Of a DNA stretch of 64,000 nucleotides, positions 53,058 to 61,172 are shown one piece after another. Every line of letters starts with the position of its first letter. Position 1 is the first letter of the stretch. The DNA lies in the NCBI RefSeq assembly GCF_003121405.1, contig NZ_QBUY01000037.1, positions 1-64,000 of the forward strand, given 5' to 3'. Position numbers and translations under genes: made by a program. The DNA comes from Paraburkholderia sp. C35. GTDB taxonomy: Bacteria > Pseudomonadota > Gammaproteobacteria > Burkholderiales > Burkholderiaceae. The notes below the pieces were generated by a model. The model searched no databases. It was not told the origin of the DNA and worked only from the letters and a program-made list of their open reading frames with translations.

Positions 53058-54419
53058 ATGGAAACCGAAACGCTGACCTATGTTCCCGCAAGATCGCGCA
53101 ACCGCGCGCGCATGGCCTACGTGTTCGGCGCACTGGGCGGCATTCTGTTCGGCTATGACAGCGGCGTGATCGCGGGTGCGCTGCTGTTTATCCGCAAGGA
53201 CATGGCGCTCAATGCGCAGTTGCAAGGCATGGTGGTGGGCGGACTGCTGCTGGGCGCGATGATCGGCGCATTCGGCACAGGGCGCCTCGCTGATCGCTTC
53301 GGTCCGCGCAAGATGCTGATCGGCGCGGGCGTGATGTTTATCGTCACGTCGATTTTGTCCGCGCTGGCGCCGGACCCGCTGACGCTGATCGCCGCGCGCG
53401 TGCTGATCGGCATCACGATCGGGGTGTCGACAGTGCAGGTGCCGCTGTATCTGTCGGAGATCGCGCCGAAGCATATACGCGGCGGTCTGGCGTCGATGAA
53501 CCAGTTGGCCATTGCTTCGGGCATTCTGATTTCCTATGTGTTGTGCTATCTGCTCGCCGCGCACGGGCAATGGCGCTGGATGCTCGGCCTCGCGGCCGTG
53601 CCGTCGGTGTTCCTCACTTTCGGCATGATGTTTCAACCCGATTCGCCGCGTTGGCTCGTGCGTCAGGGACGCGTCGATGAAGCGCGCCGCGTGCTCGAAA
53701 TCACCAACACGCCCGCCGATGCCGCGCAATCGCTGCGCGAGATTCAACAGGCCAGCGAAAGCGCTTCGAGCGTGCGCCTGATCGACGTGCTGAAGTCGAA
53801 AGCGTTGCGTCCGACGGTCATCAGCGTGTTCGGACTCGCCGTGCTGCAACAGGCGCTCGGCATCAACACCATCGTCTACTACGCGCCGACCATTCTGCGC
53901 GCGGCAGGTTTCGGCGAATCGACGGCGCTGCTGAACAGCGTCGGCCTCGGCGTGCTGTCCATCTTCATGACGATTTTCGCTGCACGTGTGGTCGATCGCG
54001 TTGGACGGCGCCCGCTGCTGATCGGCGGCGCGCTGGTGATGGGCGCAAGCATGGCGACGCTCGGTTGTGTGTTCCACTTCGGCGGACCAGCGACCGCAAC
54101 CGGCAGCGTGATCGCCGTGGGTGCGCTGGCCGTCTTCAAGGCAGCGTTTTCGTTCAGCTGGGGACCGCTCGTCTGGGTGATGATGCCGGAACTGCTGCCG
54201 CTGCGGATTCGCGCGCGCACCATGTCTTTCGCTGCACTGGCTATGTTCCTGATGAACTTCATCGTCGCGTCGACGTTTCCGGCATTGCTTGAAATGGGCG
54301 CTGCATCGGCCTTCGGCGTGTTCTCCGCGTGCTGCGTAATAGCGTTCCTGTTCGCGATTTTCCAGATCCGCGAGACGGCAGGTTTGAGTCTCGAAGAAAT
54401 CGAACAGCGCGCAGGCTGA
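53058..54419 (+). CDS. MFS sugar porter (GalP/AraE/XylE type)
   Basis: This twelve-helix sugar:H+ symporter has 453 residues. Sugar-porter signatures are ALGGILFGYDSGVIAGAL in helix 1, GRLADRFGPRKML in the first loop, LYLSEIAPKHIRGGLASMNQL after helix 4, QPDSPRWLVRQGR, LQQALGINTIVYYAPTIL in helix 7 and DRVGRRPLLIGG. It belongs to the catabolic operon and probably imports the aldose or aldonic acid. No strong ribosome-binding site lies before the ATG. No copy of the LacI operator is seen in the 127-base gap upstream, so it is likely transcribed from the dehydratase promoter. Confidence 0.93.
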   Translation: METETLTYVPARSRNRARMAYVFGALGGILFGYDSGVIAGALLFIRKDMALNAQLQGMVVGGLLLGAMIGAFGTGRLADRFGPRKMLIGAGVMFIVTSILSALAPDPLTLIAARVLIGITIGVSTVQVPLYLSEIAPKHIRGGLASMNQLAIASGILISYVLCYLLAAHGQWRWMLGLAAVPSVFLTFGMMFQPDSPRWLVRQGRVDEARRVLEITNTPADAAQSLREIQQASESASSVRLIDVLKSKALRPTVISVFGLAVLQQALGINTIVYYAPTILRAAGFGESTALLNSVGLGVLSIFMTIFAARVVDRVGRRPLLIGGALVMGASMATLGCVFHFGGPATATGSVIAVGALAVFKAAFSFSWGPLVWVMMPELLPLRIRARTMSFAALAMFLMNFIVASTFPALLEMGAASAFGVFSACCVIAFLFAIFQIRETAGLSLEEIEQRAG

Positions 54420-54492
54420 CCATGCTGCTGACCCAATCCGCTTTCCTGTTCTAGTTGCACCCGGTTTGCCGCCGCGACTTGCGTCTTTTCGT

Positions 54493-54504
54493 GTTAGCGC
54501 TAAC
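54493..54504. promoter_or_regulatory. LacI-type operator before the porin gene
   Basis: GTTAGCGCTAAC is an exact palindrome identical to the first operator at 49481-49492. It ends 48 bases before the porin start, a position expected to block its promoter. It implies that the porin has its own promoter under the same repressor. Confidence 0.75.
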
Positions 54505-54552
54505 TCGATGACGTGGTCGCGCAACGGCTGATAAAAAACAAAGGAGACAGTT

Positions 54553-55767
54553 GTGAACGAAAAAATAAGGCTGGTGGCAGGCGTGTCGGCAGCGTGCTTC
54601 GCGGTCATGCCGAACCTGTCGCAGGCGCAAAACAGCGTCACGTTGTATGGCGTGATGGACAATGCCATCGCCTGGTCGAACAGCCAGACGACGCTTGGCT
54701 CAACCAGCAACGGCAAGCACAACATCCAGATGGCACCCGGCACATGGGATGGCAGCAAGTTCGGCATGCGCGGCCGCGAAGATCTGGGCGACGGATTCGC
54801 CGCGACTTTCAACCTGATGTCGCGCTTCAATTCGGGCAACGGCAATGCGCAATTCGCGAACGCGATGTTCGGCCAGCAGGCGTGGGTCGGCTTGACGCAT
54901 CCGGCGTATGGCACGTTGACGCTCGGGCGCCAGTTGACCTCGTACTACTGGATGATCGCGCCGTGGTCGCCGACCAACTGGCTGACGGGTTTCTCCGGCG
55001 CGCATCCCGGCGATCTCGACAATTTCGACACGATCTACAAGACGAGTAACACGGTTCAGTACACGACAGCGAATTTCTACGGACTCACTGCGAGCGGCTC
55101 CTATGCGTTGGGCGGCGTGCCGGGGAGTCTCAACACGGGAGCGAGCTGGAGTGCGGGCTTGCAATACAAGCTCGGGGCGTTTGGGATCGGCGCGGGTATC
55201 GAGCGCTTCAACAACGCGACGCCAGGCGGCGGTGCGTGGGACGTGAATTCGACGGCATCGTCAGCGGGCGAGCAGGGCATTTCGGCCGTCACCAACGGAT
55301 ACAAGACGTCGGCGGCACAGCAGCGTATTGCGGTGACGGGCGGCTATTCGTTCACGCAGAACTTCGACGTGTCGTTTTCGTATTCCAACGTGCAGTACAT
55401 TCCCGGCATCGGATCGTCGTTCAAGTCCTTGGGCGTGTGGAACACGTTCGGTGCTGTTGCGCATGTGCGCGTTGCGACCGTGTGGGATTTCGCGGCGGGT
55501 TACAGCTACACGCGCGCGAGCAAGGCGAACGGCATTACGAATGGTGCGCAGTATCAGCAGGGATCGCTGGCCGAGTACTACAACCTGTCGAAGCGCACGG
55601 GCATCTACATGCTGCAGGCGTATCAGCGCGCCAACGGCCAGACGCTAGGTTCGAACGGCGTATCGATCATTCCCGCGACGGCGACGATCGGCGATGGCTT
55701 CAACTCGACGCCGTCGTCGTCGCGCAGCATGGTGACGGTTGCCGCTGGCGTGATTCACCGCTTCTGA
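54553..55767 (+). CDS. Gram-negative general-diffusion porin (OmpC-like, Burkholderia type)
   Basis: This 404-residue trimeric outer-membrane porin has a signal peptide ending LSQAQNS near residue 26. Strand motifs SVTLYGVMDNAIAW, SKFGMRGREDLGDGFAATF, AWVGLTHPAYGTLTLGRQ and the C-terminal VAAGVIHRF with final Phe are typical of betaproteobacterial porins. The start is GTG after AAGGAG. It sits behind an operator of the LacI regulon, so it is probably an induced uptake channel for the same sugar or sugar acid. A hairpin follows the stop. Confidence 0.93.
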   Translation: MNEKIRLVAGVSAACFAVMPNLSQAQNSVTLYGVMDNAIAWSNSQTTLGSTSNGKHNIQMAPGTWDGSKFGMRGREDLGDGFAATFNLMSRFNSGNGNAQFANAMFGQQAWVGLTHPAYGTLTLGRQLTSYYWMIAPWSPTNWLTGFSGAHPGDLDNFDTIYKTSNTVQYTTANFYGLTASGSYALGGVPGSLNTGASWSAGLQYKLGAFGIGAGIERFNNATPGGGAWDVNSTASSAGEQGISAVTNGYKTSAAQQRIAVTGGYSFTQNFDVSFSYSNVQYIPGIGSSFKSLGVWNTFGAVAHVRVATVWDFAAGYSYTRASKANGITNGAQYQQGSLAEYYNLSKRTGIYMLQAYQRANGQTLGSNGVSIIPATATIGDGFNSTPSSSRSMVTVAAGVIHRF

Positions 55768-55776
55768 CCGCCGTCT

Positions 55777-55807
55777 CGTCCGCGCCCGGCTGGCACCGGC
55801 GCGGACG
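55777..55807. terminator. Bidirectional hairpin between porin and binding-protein genes
   Basis: CGTCCGCGCC (55777-55786) pairs with GGCGCGGACG (55798-55807) across an 11-base loop. It fills the 47-base gap between two convergent genes, so it suits termination in both directions, although no U-tract is present. Confidence 0.5.
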
Positions 55808-55814
55808 TATGCGC

Positions 55815-56549
55815 CTATGCTCGAGGCGCTACCGACGCGCCTGCAATACCGTGCCTTTTCAGCGCATCGGCCACGAATCCCGAAGCTTTCATCTCTTCGA
55901 CAAACGCATGCAGTGCCGCCGCGGCCGCTTCGCCGCGGCTCTTCGGCGTGCCCATCGCCTGCTGGATCACCATGAAGCGTTCGTCGAGCAGCCTCAGCCC
56001 GCCGATCTTCTTCGCATCGGCTTCGATCTGCTGCTTCACACCCGCAGCGACTTCGAGATTCTCTTCGACGAACGTCTGCACGACAGCAGGCGAACTCGGC
56101 GCGCGCACGATCTGCGCGGCTTTCAGTTCACGCGTGAGAAACAGGTCATACGCGCTGCCCTTGCCGACCGCAACGCGATTGTGCGGCTGATCGACATCGG
56201 CATTCGTCTTCACGGGCGAATCGTCGCGCACCAGATAGAAGCCTTCGATCAACACATACGGCGCCGTGAATGCGATCTTTTCGCCGCGTAGTGGATCGAT
56301 GGCGAAGAAGCCGAAATCGGCGCGCTCCTCGTTGATGGCCTCGACCGATTTGCCTGCCGTATCGAACACGACCAGTTCCAGTTCTGCGCCCAGCCTGTCG
56401 GCGAACGCGCGCGCCAGATCGATGGAGACGCCGAACGGCTCGCCGGTGTCGGCGTGCCGGTTGACGAGAATCGGATTGCCGAGATTGATCGATGCGCGCA
56501 CCTTGCCGGTGGGCGTGAACGCGGTGACAACGGATGGGTCGACGGTCAT
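55815..56549 (-). CDS. Extracellular-solute-binding-like protein without signal peptide
   Basis: This 244-residue protein of the SBP_bac_3 (amino-acid binding) fold has VRASINLGNPILVNRHADTGEPFGVSIDLARAFADRL, ADFGFFAIDPLRGEKIAFTAPYVLIEGFYLV and a C-terminal ALKRHGI. The ATG of MTVDPSVV has GGGAG upstream and is the best start, but it provides no signal peptide. The 26 residues available further upstream in frame are not a clear secretion signal. No permease or ATPase is nearby. It may be a cytoplasmic sensor or enzyme of this fold, or exported with a partner encoded elsewhere. It diverges from the aromatic cluster across 316 bases and might be involved with it. Confidence 0.78.
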   Translation of the reverse strand: MTVDPSVVTAFTPTGKVRASINLGNPILVNRHADTGEPFGVSIDLARAFADRLGAELELVVFDTAGKSVEAINEERADFGFFAIDPLRGEKIAFTAPYVLIEGFYLVRDDSPVKTNADVDQPHNRVAVGKGSAYDLFLTRELKAAQIVRAPSSPAVVQTFVEENLEVAAGVKQQIEADAKKIGGLRLLDERFMVIQQAMGTPKSRGEAAAAALHAFVEEMKASGFVADALKRHGIAGASVAPRA

Positions 56550-56865
56550 GGAGGCTCCCGTGGTGTCGGCTATATCGAAGGTTGCGGCGAGAAGGTACAA
56601 GGATAAGCCGGTTTCACGATGCTGCACAAAAGTCCCACCCGGACCTGAGGTTCCTGATTACAAGCGTGTCAGCGGAACCGCGCGCCGTTCCGGCGCAACA
56701 CCCCGAAATATGAGCGGAAACCCGGCACCCACACGCCCCACAAAAGTGCCATTGAATCTCCATTTTGTGTAGGGACACGGCGTAGCCGGTCAAATATTCT
56801 CATCCCATCGAGACGACCCGCCAGGCGCTCCATCAGTTGCCGGCGACGACCAACCCAAGGAGAGG
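56550..56865. promoter_or_regulatory. Divergent promoter region of the ring-cleavage cluster
   Basis: This 316-base gap holds no convincing gene. It contains the direct repeat ACAAAAGT (within 56624-56638 and 56738-56750). An imperfect inverted repeat CACAAAAGTG ... CATTTTGTGT lies at about 56739-56770, a size and symmetry that would suit a GntR, IclR or LysR operator. AAGGAGAGG precedes the decarboxylase start. No regulator gene for the cluster is found inside the window, so it may lie beyond 64000. Confidence 0.35.
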
Positions 56866-57843
56866 ATGTTGACCAAGAAAGTCCCGCTCAAGATCGCGAT
56901 CGCCGAGCATCCGCATACGTCGGCTATCCGTAATGGTTCCATTCCCATCGAAGGCGTGGATGCCGAGTTCATCACGGTGCAGCCGCAGATCGGCGCGTTT
57001 CGCCGGATGGTGCGCGACGTCGAGTTCGACGTGTGCGAGCTGGCGCCGACCACGTACATCATCGCGCGTGCTTACGGCGCGCCGTTCGTCGGTCTGCCGA
57101 TCTTCGTCGTGCGGCGTTTCCATCATGGCGGCCTGCTGGTGCGCCCGGACGCAGGCATCAAGGAGCCAAAGGATCTCGAAGGCAAGCAGGTCGGCGTGCG
57201 CGCCTATTCGGTGACGACGGGCGTGTGGACACGTCAGGTCCTGATCGACGAGTTCGGCCTCGATTCATCGAAAGTCACGTGGGTTGTCGATGACGAAGAG
57301 CACGTCACGCAACTCGAGCTGCCGTCGAACGTGATTCACGCACCCGCTGGCAGTTCGCTGGCAGAAATGATGGAGAAGGGCGAACTGTCGGCGGGCTTTG
57401 CGGCGGCGGCGGGCATTGGCCGCACGGGCGCGCCGACGGGCGGCTGGAAGGAAGTCGAAGCGGATTATCCGGACCTGCTGCCCAACGCTGCCGCGCTCGA
57501 AGCCGAGTACTACAAGCGCACGGGCGTCTATCCGATGCACGGCACGATCGTCGTGAAGGACTCGGTGCTGGCCGAGCATCCGTGGATCGCGAAGTCGATT
57601 TTCGATGCGTTCGCGCAGGCGAAGAAGGAATGGCTCGCGCGTCTCGACGCCGGCGAGGCGACCAGCGCAAGCGACAGGAAGTACCTCGAACTGCGCAAGA
57701 TCGTGGGTCACGATCCGCTGCCGTACGGCTTGCAGGAAAACCTCAAGACCATCGAAACGCTCGAAGCCACCGCGTTCAAGCAGGGGCTGACGCCGCGCCG
57801 CATGTCGATCGAGGAACTCTTCGTCGATCCGCAAGCGCGTTGA
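56866..57843 (+). CDS. 4,5-dihydroxyphthalate decarboxylase-like (Pht5) protein
   Basis: This 325-residue protein has a periplasmic-binding-like fold but no signal peptide, as in the Pht5 family of aromatic decarboxylases. Markers are LKIAIAEHPHTSAIRNG, FRRMVRDVEFDVCELAPTTYIIARAYG, PIFVVRRFHHGGLLVRPDAGI and VGVRAYSVTTGVWTRQVL. Pht5 removes CO2 from 4,5-dihydroxyphthalate to give protocatechuate; many relatives are annotated only as ABC binding proteins. The gene begins the plus-strand cluster after a strong AAGGAGAGG site and is followed 20 bases later by ligJ, which supports an enzymatic role on an aromatic acid. The true substrate is unknown. Confidence 0.82.
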   Translation: MLTKKVPLKIAIAEHPHTSAIRNGSIPIEGVDAEFITVQPQIGAFRRMVRDVEFDVCELAPTTYIIARAYGAPFVGLPIFVVRRFHHGGLLVRPDAGIKEPKDLEGKQVGVRAYSVTTGVWTRQVLIDEFGLDSSKVTWVVDDEEHVTQLELPSNVIHAPAGSSLAEMMEKGELSAGFAAAAGIGRTGAPTGGWKEVEADYPDLLPNAAALEAEYYKRTGVYPMHGTIVVKDSVLAEHPWIAKSIFDAFAQAKKEWLARLDAGEATSASDRKYLELRKIVGHDPLPYGLQENLKTIETLEATAFKQGLTPRRMSIEELFVDPQAR

Positions 57844-57863
57844 GTCAAAAGAACGGAGACACC

Positions 57864-58889
57864 ATGATTATCGATTGCCACGGTCACTTCACGACCGTCC
57901 CCGCATCATTCCGCGCCTGGCGCGCCAAACAGGTCGAGTTTGCCAACGATCCCGCCAACGCTCCGTCGCGCGACGGCGCCTTTGTCAGCGACGACGAGAT
58001 TCGCGAAGCCATCGGCAACGGCCAGTTGAAGCTGCAACGCGAACGCGGCAGCGACCTCACGCTGTTCTCGCCGATCGCGGGCCTGATGAGCCATCACCTC
58101 GGCAACGAGCGCACGAGCCTCGAATGGGCCGAAGTCTCGAACGACCTCGTCTATCGCGTGACGGAACTGTATCCGGACAACTTCGCGCCTGTGTGCCAGC
58201 TGCCGCAATCGCCGGGTGCTGCGCCTGCGAATTCGGTCAAGGAACTGCGCCGCTGCGTCGAGCAGATGGGCTTTGTCGGCTGCAATCTGAACCCGGACCC
58301 GACGGGCGGCTACTGGACGGGCAAACCGATGACTGACCGCGAGTGGTATCCGCTCTACGAAGCATTGGTCGAGCTCGACGTGCCCGCAATGATTCATGTC
58401 GCCGCATCGTGCAATCCCTGCTTTCACGGCACGGGCGCGCATTACCTGAACGCGGATACATCGGTGTTCATGCAACTGCTGCAAGGCGACCTGTTCAAGG
58501 ACTTTCCGACGCTGCGCCTCGTGATTCCGCACGGCGGCGGCGCGGTGCCGTATCACTGGGGCCGTTACCGCGGCATGTCGCTGGAAATGCGCGAGCGCCC
58601 GCTCGAAGGTCTGCTCGACAACATCTTCTTCGACTCGTGCGTGTATCACCAGCCGGGCGTCGAACTGCTGACGAAGGTAGTCCCGTCCGACAACGTGCTG
58701 TTCGGCTCGGAAATGATCGGCGCGGTGCGCGGCAAAGACCCGGCAACCGGCCAGTATTTCGACGATACCAAGCGCTATATCGACGCCTGCCCGGCATTGA
58801 ACGACGAAGACCGCTTCAAGATTTTCGAAGGCAATGCGCGGCGCGTCTATCCGCGCCTCGACGCGCGACTCAAGGCACGCGGCAAGTAA
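57864..58889 (+). CDS. ligJ: 4-oxalomesaconate hydratase
   Basis: This 341-residue amidohydrolase-superfamily hydratase adds water to 4-oxalomesaconate to form 4-carboxy-4-hydroxy-2-oxoadipate in the protocatechuate 4,5-cleavage and gallate pathways. It opens MIIDCHGHFT with metal ligands His6 and His8. It contains GFVGCNLNPDPTGG, the stretch from LDVPAMIHVA into SCNPCFHGTGAHYL, LVIPHGGGAVPYHWGR and FDSCVYHQPGVELL, all shared with Sphingobium LigJ as I recall it. The length matches LigJ. It is part of the compact ring-cleavage operon, 20 bases after the decarboxylase-like gene and 23 bases before a second amidohydrolase. Confidence 0.92.
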   Translation: MIIDCHGHFTTVPASFRAWRAKQVEFANDPANAPSRDGAFVSDDEIREAIGNGQLKLQRERGSDLTLFSPIAGLMSHHLGNERTSLEWAEVSNDLVYRVTELYPDNFAPVCQLPQSPGAAPANSVKELRRCVEQMGFVGCNLNPDPTGGYWTGKPMTDREWYPLYEALVELDVPAMIHVAASCNPCFHGTGAHYLNADTSVFMQLLQGDLFKDFPTLRLVIPHGGGAVPYHWGRYRGMSLEMRERPLEGLLDNIFFDSCVYHQPGVELLTKVVPSDNVLFGSEMIGAVRGKDPATGQYFDDTKRYIDACPALNDEDRFKIFEGNARRVYPRLDARLKARGK

Positions 58890-58912
58890 CGAACGCAGAC
58901 ACAGAGACACTC

Positions 58913-59761
58913 ATGACTTCAATCGTTGATATTCACCCGCACATTATCTCCGACGACGAAGGCCGATATCCGCCCGCACCGCTGTTCGGCAAGCGCTCCG
59001 AGTGGTCGAAGGAACGCCCGACGACTGTCGAAACACTCATCGCCGCGATGGACGAAGCAGGTGTTGAGAAGGCCGCCGTGGTGCATTCGTCGACCACATA
59101 TGGCTTCGATAACAGCTACGTGGTGGACGGCTGCGCACGATACGCGGATCGGCTTGTCGCGGTCGGCTCAGTGGACGTGTTGCAGGAAGACGCGCCGCAA
59201 CGCATTCGCGAATGGACACAGCGCGGCCTTGCGGGCCTGCGTCTTTTCACAGGCGGCAGCACGAAAGAGTTCGACCCGAGCGAACTCGACGATCCGCGTG
59301 CGTTCCCCGCATGGGAACTGTGCGCGGAACTCGGGCTGCCGATGTGCATCCAGACCGGCCCGATCGGCTTGCCGCAAGTGACGGCGCTCGCAAAGCGCTT
59401 TCCGAAGGTGGCGATCATTCTCGATCACCTCGGACGTCCCGAAGTCGCGGACGGTGCGCCCTACGCGGCCGCGCAAAGCCTGTTCGATCTCGCGCCGCTG
59501 GAGAACATCTATCTGAAGCTCACGCCGCGCATTTTCGGCGACGTGAAGAAGGAAAAGGCCCGCGCGGAAACGTTCTTTCCGCGCGTGGTCGAGGCGTTCG
59601 GCGCGCAACGGGTGGCGTGGGGTTCGAACTTCCCGACCTCGCCGGGCACCCTCGGCGAGATTCTCGCGACCGCTCAGGCGGGTCTCGCCAGCCTGAGCGA
59701 CGAAGACCGCGCGTGGATCTTCGGCAAAACCGCGCAGAAGCTGTATCCGGCGCTGGCTTGA
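58913..59761 (+). CDS. Amidohydrolase family 2 protein, possible pyrone-dicarboxylate lactonase
   Basis: This 282-residue TIM-barrel hydrolase has the N-terminal metal motif DIHPHI, KAAVVHSSTTYGFDN, GLAGLRLFTGG, VAIILDHLGRPEV and WGSNFPTSPG. The fold and the order of motifs resemble COG3618 lactonases such as LigI (2-pyrone-4,6-dicarboxylate lactonase) and sugar lactonases, but the HPH metal motif is unusual and I do not see a close LigI match. A role as a lactonase or hydratase just upstream of LigJ in the pathway is inferred. It lies in the operon between ligJ and the MFS carrier. Confidence 0.8.
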   Translation: MTSIVDIHPHIISDDEGRYPPAPLFGKRSEWSKERPTTVETLIAAMDEAGVEKAAVVHSSTTYGFDNSYVVDGCARYADRLVAVGSVDVLQEDAPQRIREWTQRGLAGLRLFTGGSTKEFDPSELDDPRAFPAWELCAELGLPMCIQTGPIGLPQVTALAKRFPKVAIILDHLGRPEVADGAPYAAAQSLFDLAPLENIYLKLTPRIFGDVKKEKARAETFFPRVVEAFGAQRVAWGSNFPTSPGTLGEILATAQAGLASLSDEDRAWIFGKTAQKLYPALA

Positions 59762-59825
59762 AGGATGGGACGCGATCCAGCGCGTCCCCGCGCAACACGC
59801 AGAACACAATCAAACGGACGAGACA

Positions 59826-61112
59826 ATGCAGATGGAGACAAACAAATCTGGGCGACCAGGCAACGCGAGCCGCTGGGCGACGCTCGCGCTGCTTGCAATC
59901 GGCGTGTTGGTTTCCTTTATCGACCGCACCAGCATCTCGTCGACGCTGGCGGACGCGGGCTTCATCCGTCATTTTGCGCTGACGGATATCGATCGCGGAT
60001 GGATCAACGCGGCGTTCTTCTGGTCGTACGGCCTGTTTCAGGTGCCGATGGGCTGGGTGGCGGACCGCTATGGCGTGAAGTGGCCGTACGCGATCAGCTT
60101 CGCGCTGTGGTGCGCCGCGACTGCGTTGATGGGTGCCGTGACTGCGCTCGCGAGTCTCGTGGTGATGCGGCTGATCATCGGCATGGCGGAGGCGATCGTG
60201 ATTCCCGCGAGCTACCGCTGGATCCGCAACAACTTCGACGAAAGCCAGAACGGTCTCGCTGTCGGCATCCTCGCGATGGGCAACAAGTTCGGCCCGGCGC
60301 TCGGCGCGCCTGTCGGTGCGTGGTTCATCGTCAACTATTCGTGGCAGGTCATGTTCATCGCGACCGGGCTTGTCGGGCTGATCTGGCTCGCGCCATGGCT
60401 GCTGCTGGTGCGCAACGATCTGCCGTCGAAGACCGAACTCGCGGCGAATAACCGCAGCGCGCGTTCCGTCGGTCTCGGCAGCATTCTTGCCAGCCCTGTG
60501 GTGTGGGGCGGCATGGTCACCAACTTCTGCTACGGCTACTTCACGTTCTATTGCATGACGTGGATGCCCGCCTATCTCGTCGAGCAACGCAATCTGTCGA
60601 TCTCGCGCTCCGGCCTCTTCACGTTTTTCAGCTTCGCCGGCATCGCCATCGTCGCGGCACTCGCAGGATGGGCCGCCGACCGCGTGATCGCACGGGGCCA
60701 CGACCCGATCCGCGTGCGCAAGGCCTTCACGGTGGCGGGCTTTGTCGGCGGGTGCACGGTATTGCTCGGCGCGTATGCGCAGACCGTCGAGATGGCGTTG
60801 TTCTGGAACGTGCTGTCGCTCTCGCTGCTCGGCCTCGTCACGGCAAACAACCTGGTGCTGTCGCGTCTCACGCTGATTCCGAAGCAGGCCATTGGTCTCG
60901 TGACGGGCGTGCAGCAGGTCGCGACCAGCCTTGCGGGCGGCGTCGCCGCGAGTCTGTCGGGATGGCTGCTGCACGTAAGCGGAAGCTACGACCTGCCGAT
61001 GATGGTGATCCTCGGCTTTCTGCTGATCGGCGCAACGGCCACGCTGATTCTGTATCGCCCCGAATGGGCGCCGAAGGTGAGCGAGGCGCAAGGCTCGCTG
61101 CGCCAGGCCTAG
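59826..61112 (+). CDS. MFS transporter, anion:cation symporter family
   Basis: This 428-residue carrier of the ACS family has twelve predicted helices. Seen motifs are LVSFIDRTSISSTLADAGF in helix 1, INAAFFWSYGLFQVPMGWVADRYG covering helix 2 and the first loop, and GMAEAIVIPASYRWIRNNF in helix 4. These resemble carriers of phthalate, 4-hydroxyphenylacetate, glucarate and related organic acids. In the operon it most likely imports the aromatic acid substrate. The start is an ATG with a modest ribosome-binding site. Confidence 0.9.
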   Translation: MQMETNKSGRPGNASRWATLALLAIGVLVSFIDRTSISSTLADAGFIRHFALTDIDRGWINAAFFWSYGLFQVPMGWVADRYGVKWPYAISFALWCAATALMGAVTALASLVVMRLIIGMAEAIVIPASYRWIRNNFDESQNGLAVGILAMGNKFGPALGAPVGAWFIVNYSWQVMFIATGLVGLIWLAPWLLLVRNDLPSKTELAANNRSARSVGLGSILASPVVWGGMVTNFCYGYFTFYCMTWMPAYLVEQRNLSISRSGLFTFFSFAGIAIVAALAGWAADRVIARGHDPIRVRKAFTVAGFVGGCTVLLGAYAQTVEMALFWNVLSLSLLGLVTANNLVLSRLTLIPKQAIGLVTGVQQVATSLAGGVAASLSGWLLHVSGSYDLPMMVILGFLLIGATATLILYRPEWAPKVSEAQGSLRQA

Positions 61113-61172
61113 CAACAAGGGATGGCCGGCCTTCGGCCCTGAAGAACATAGTCAAACACTGAGAAACCATAC

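Noticed and set aside
53013..54914. 633-codon open frame antisense to the sugar porter
   Set aside because: It shows no domain features and covers the porter and the start of the porin, both well supported.
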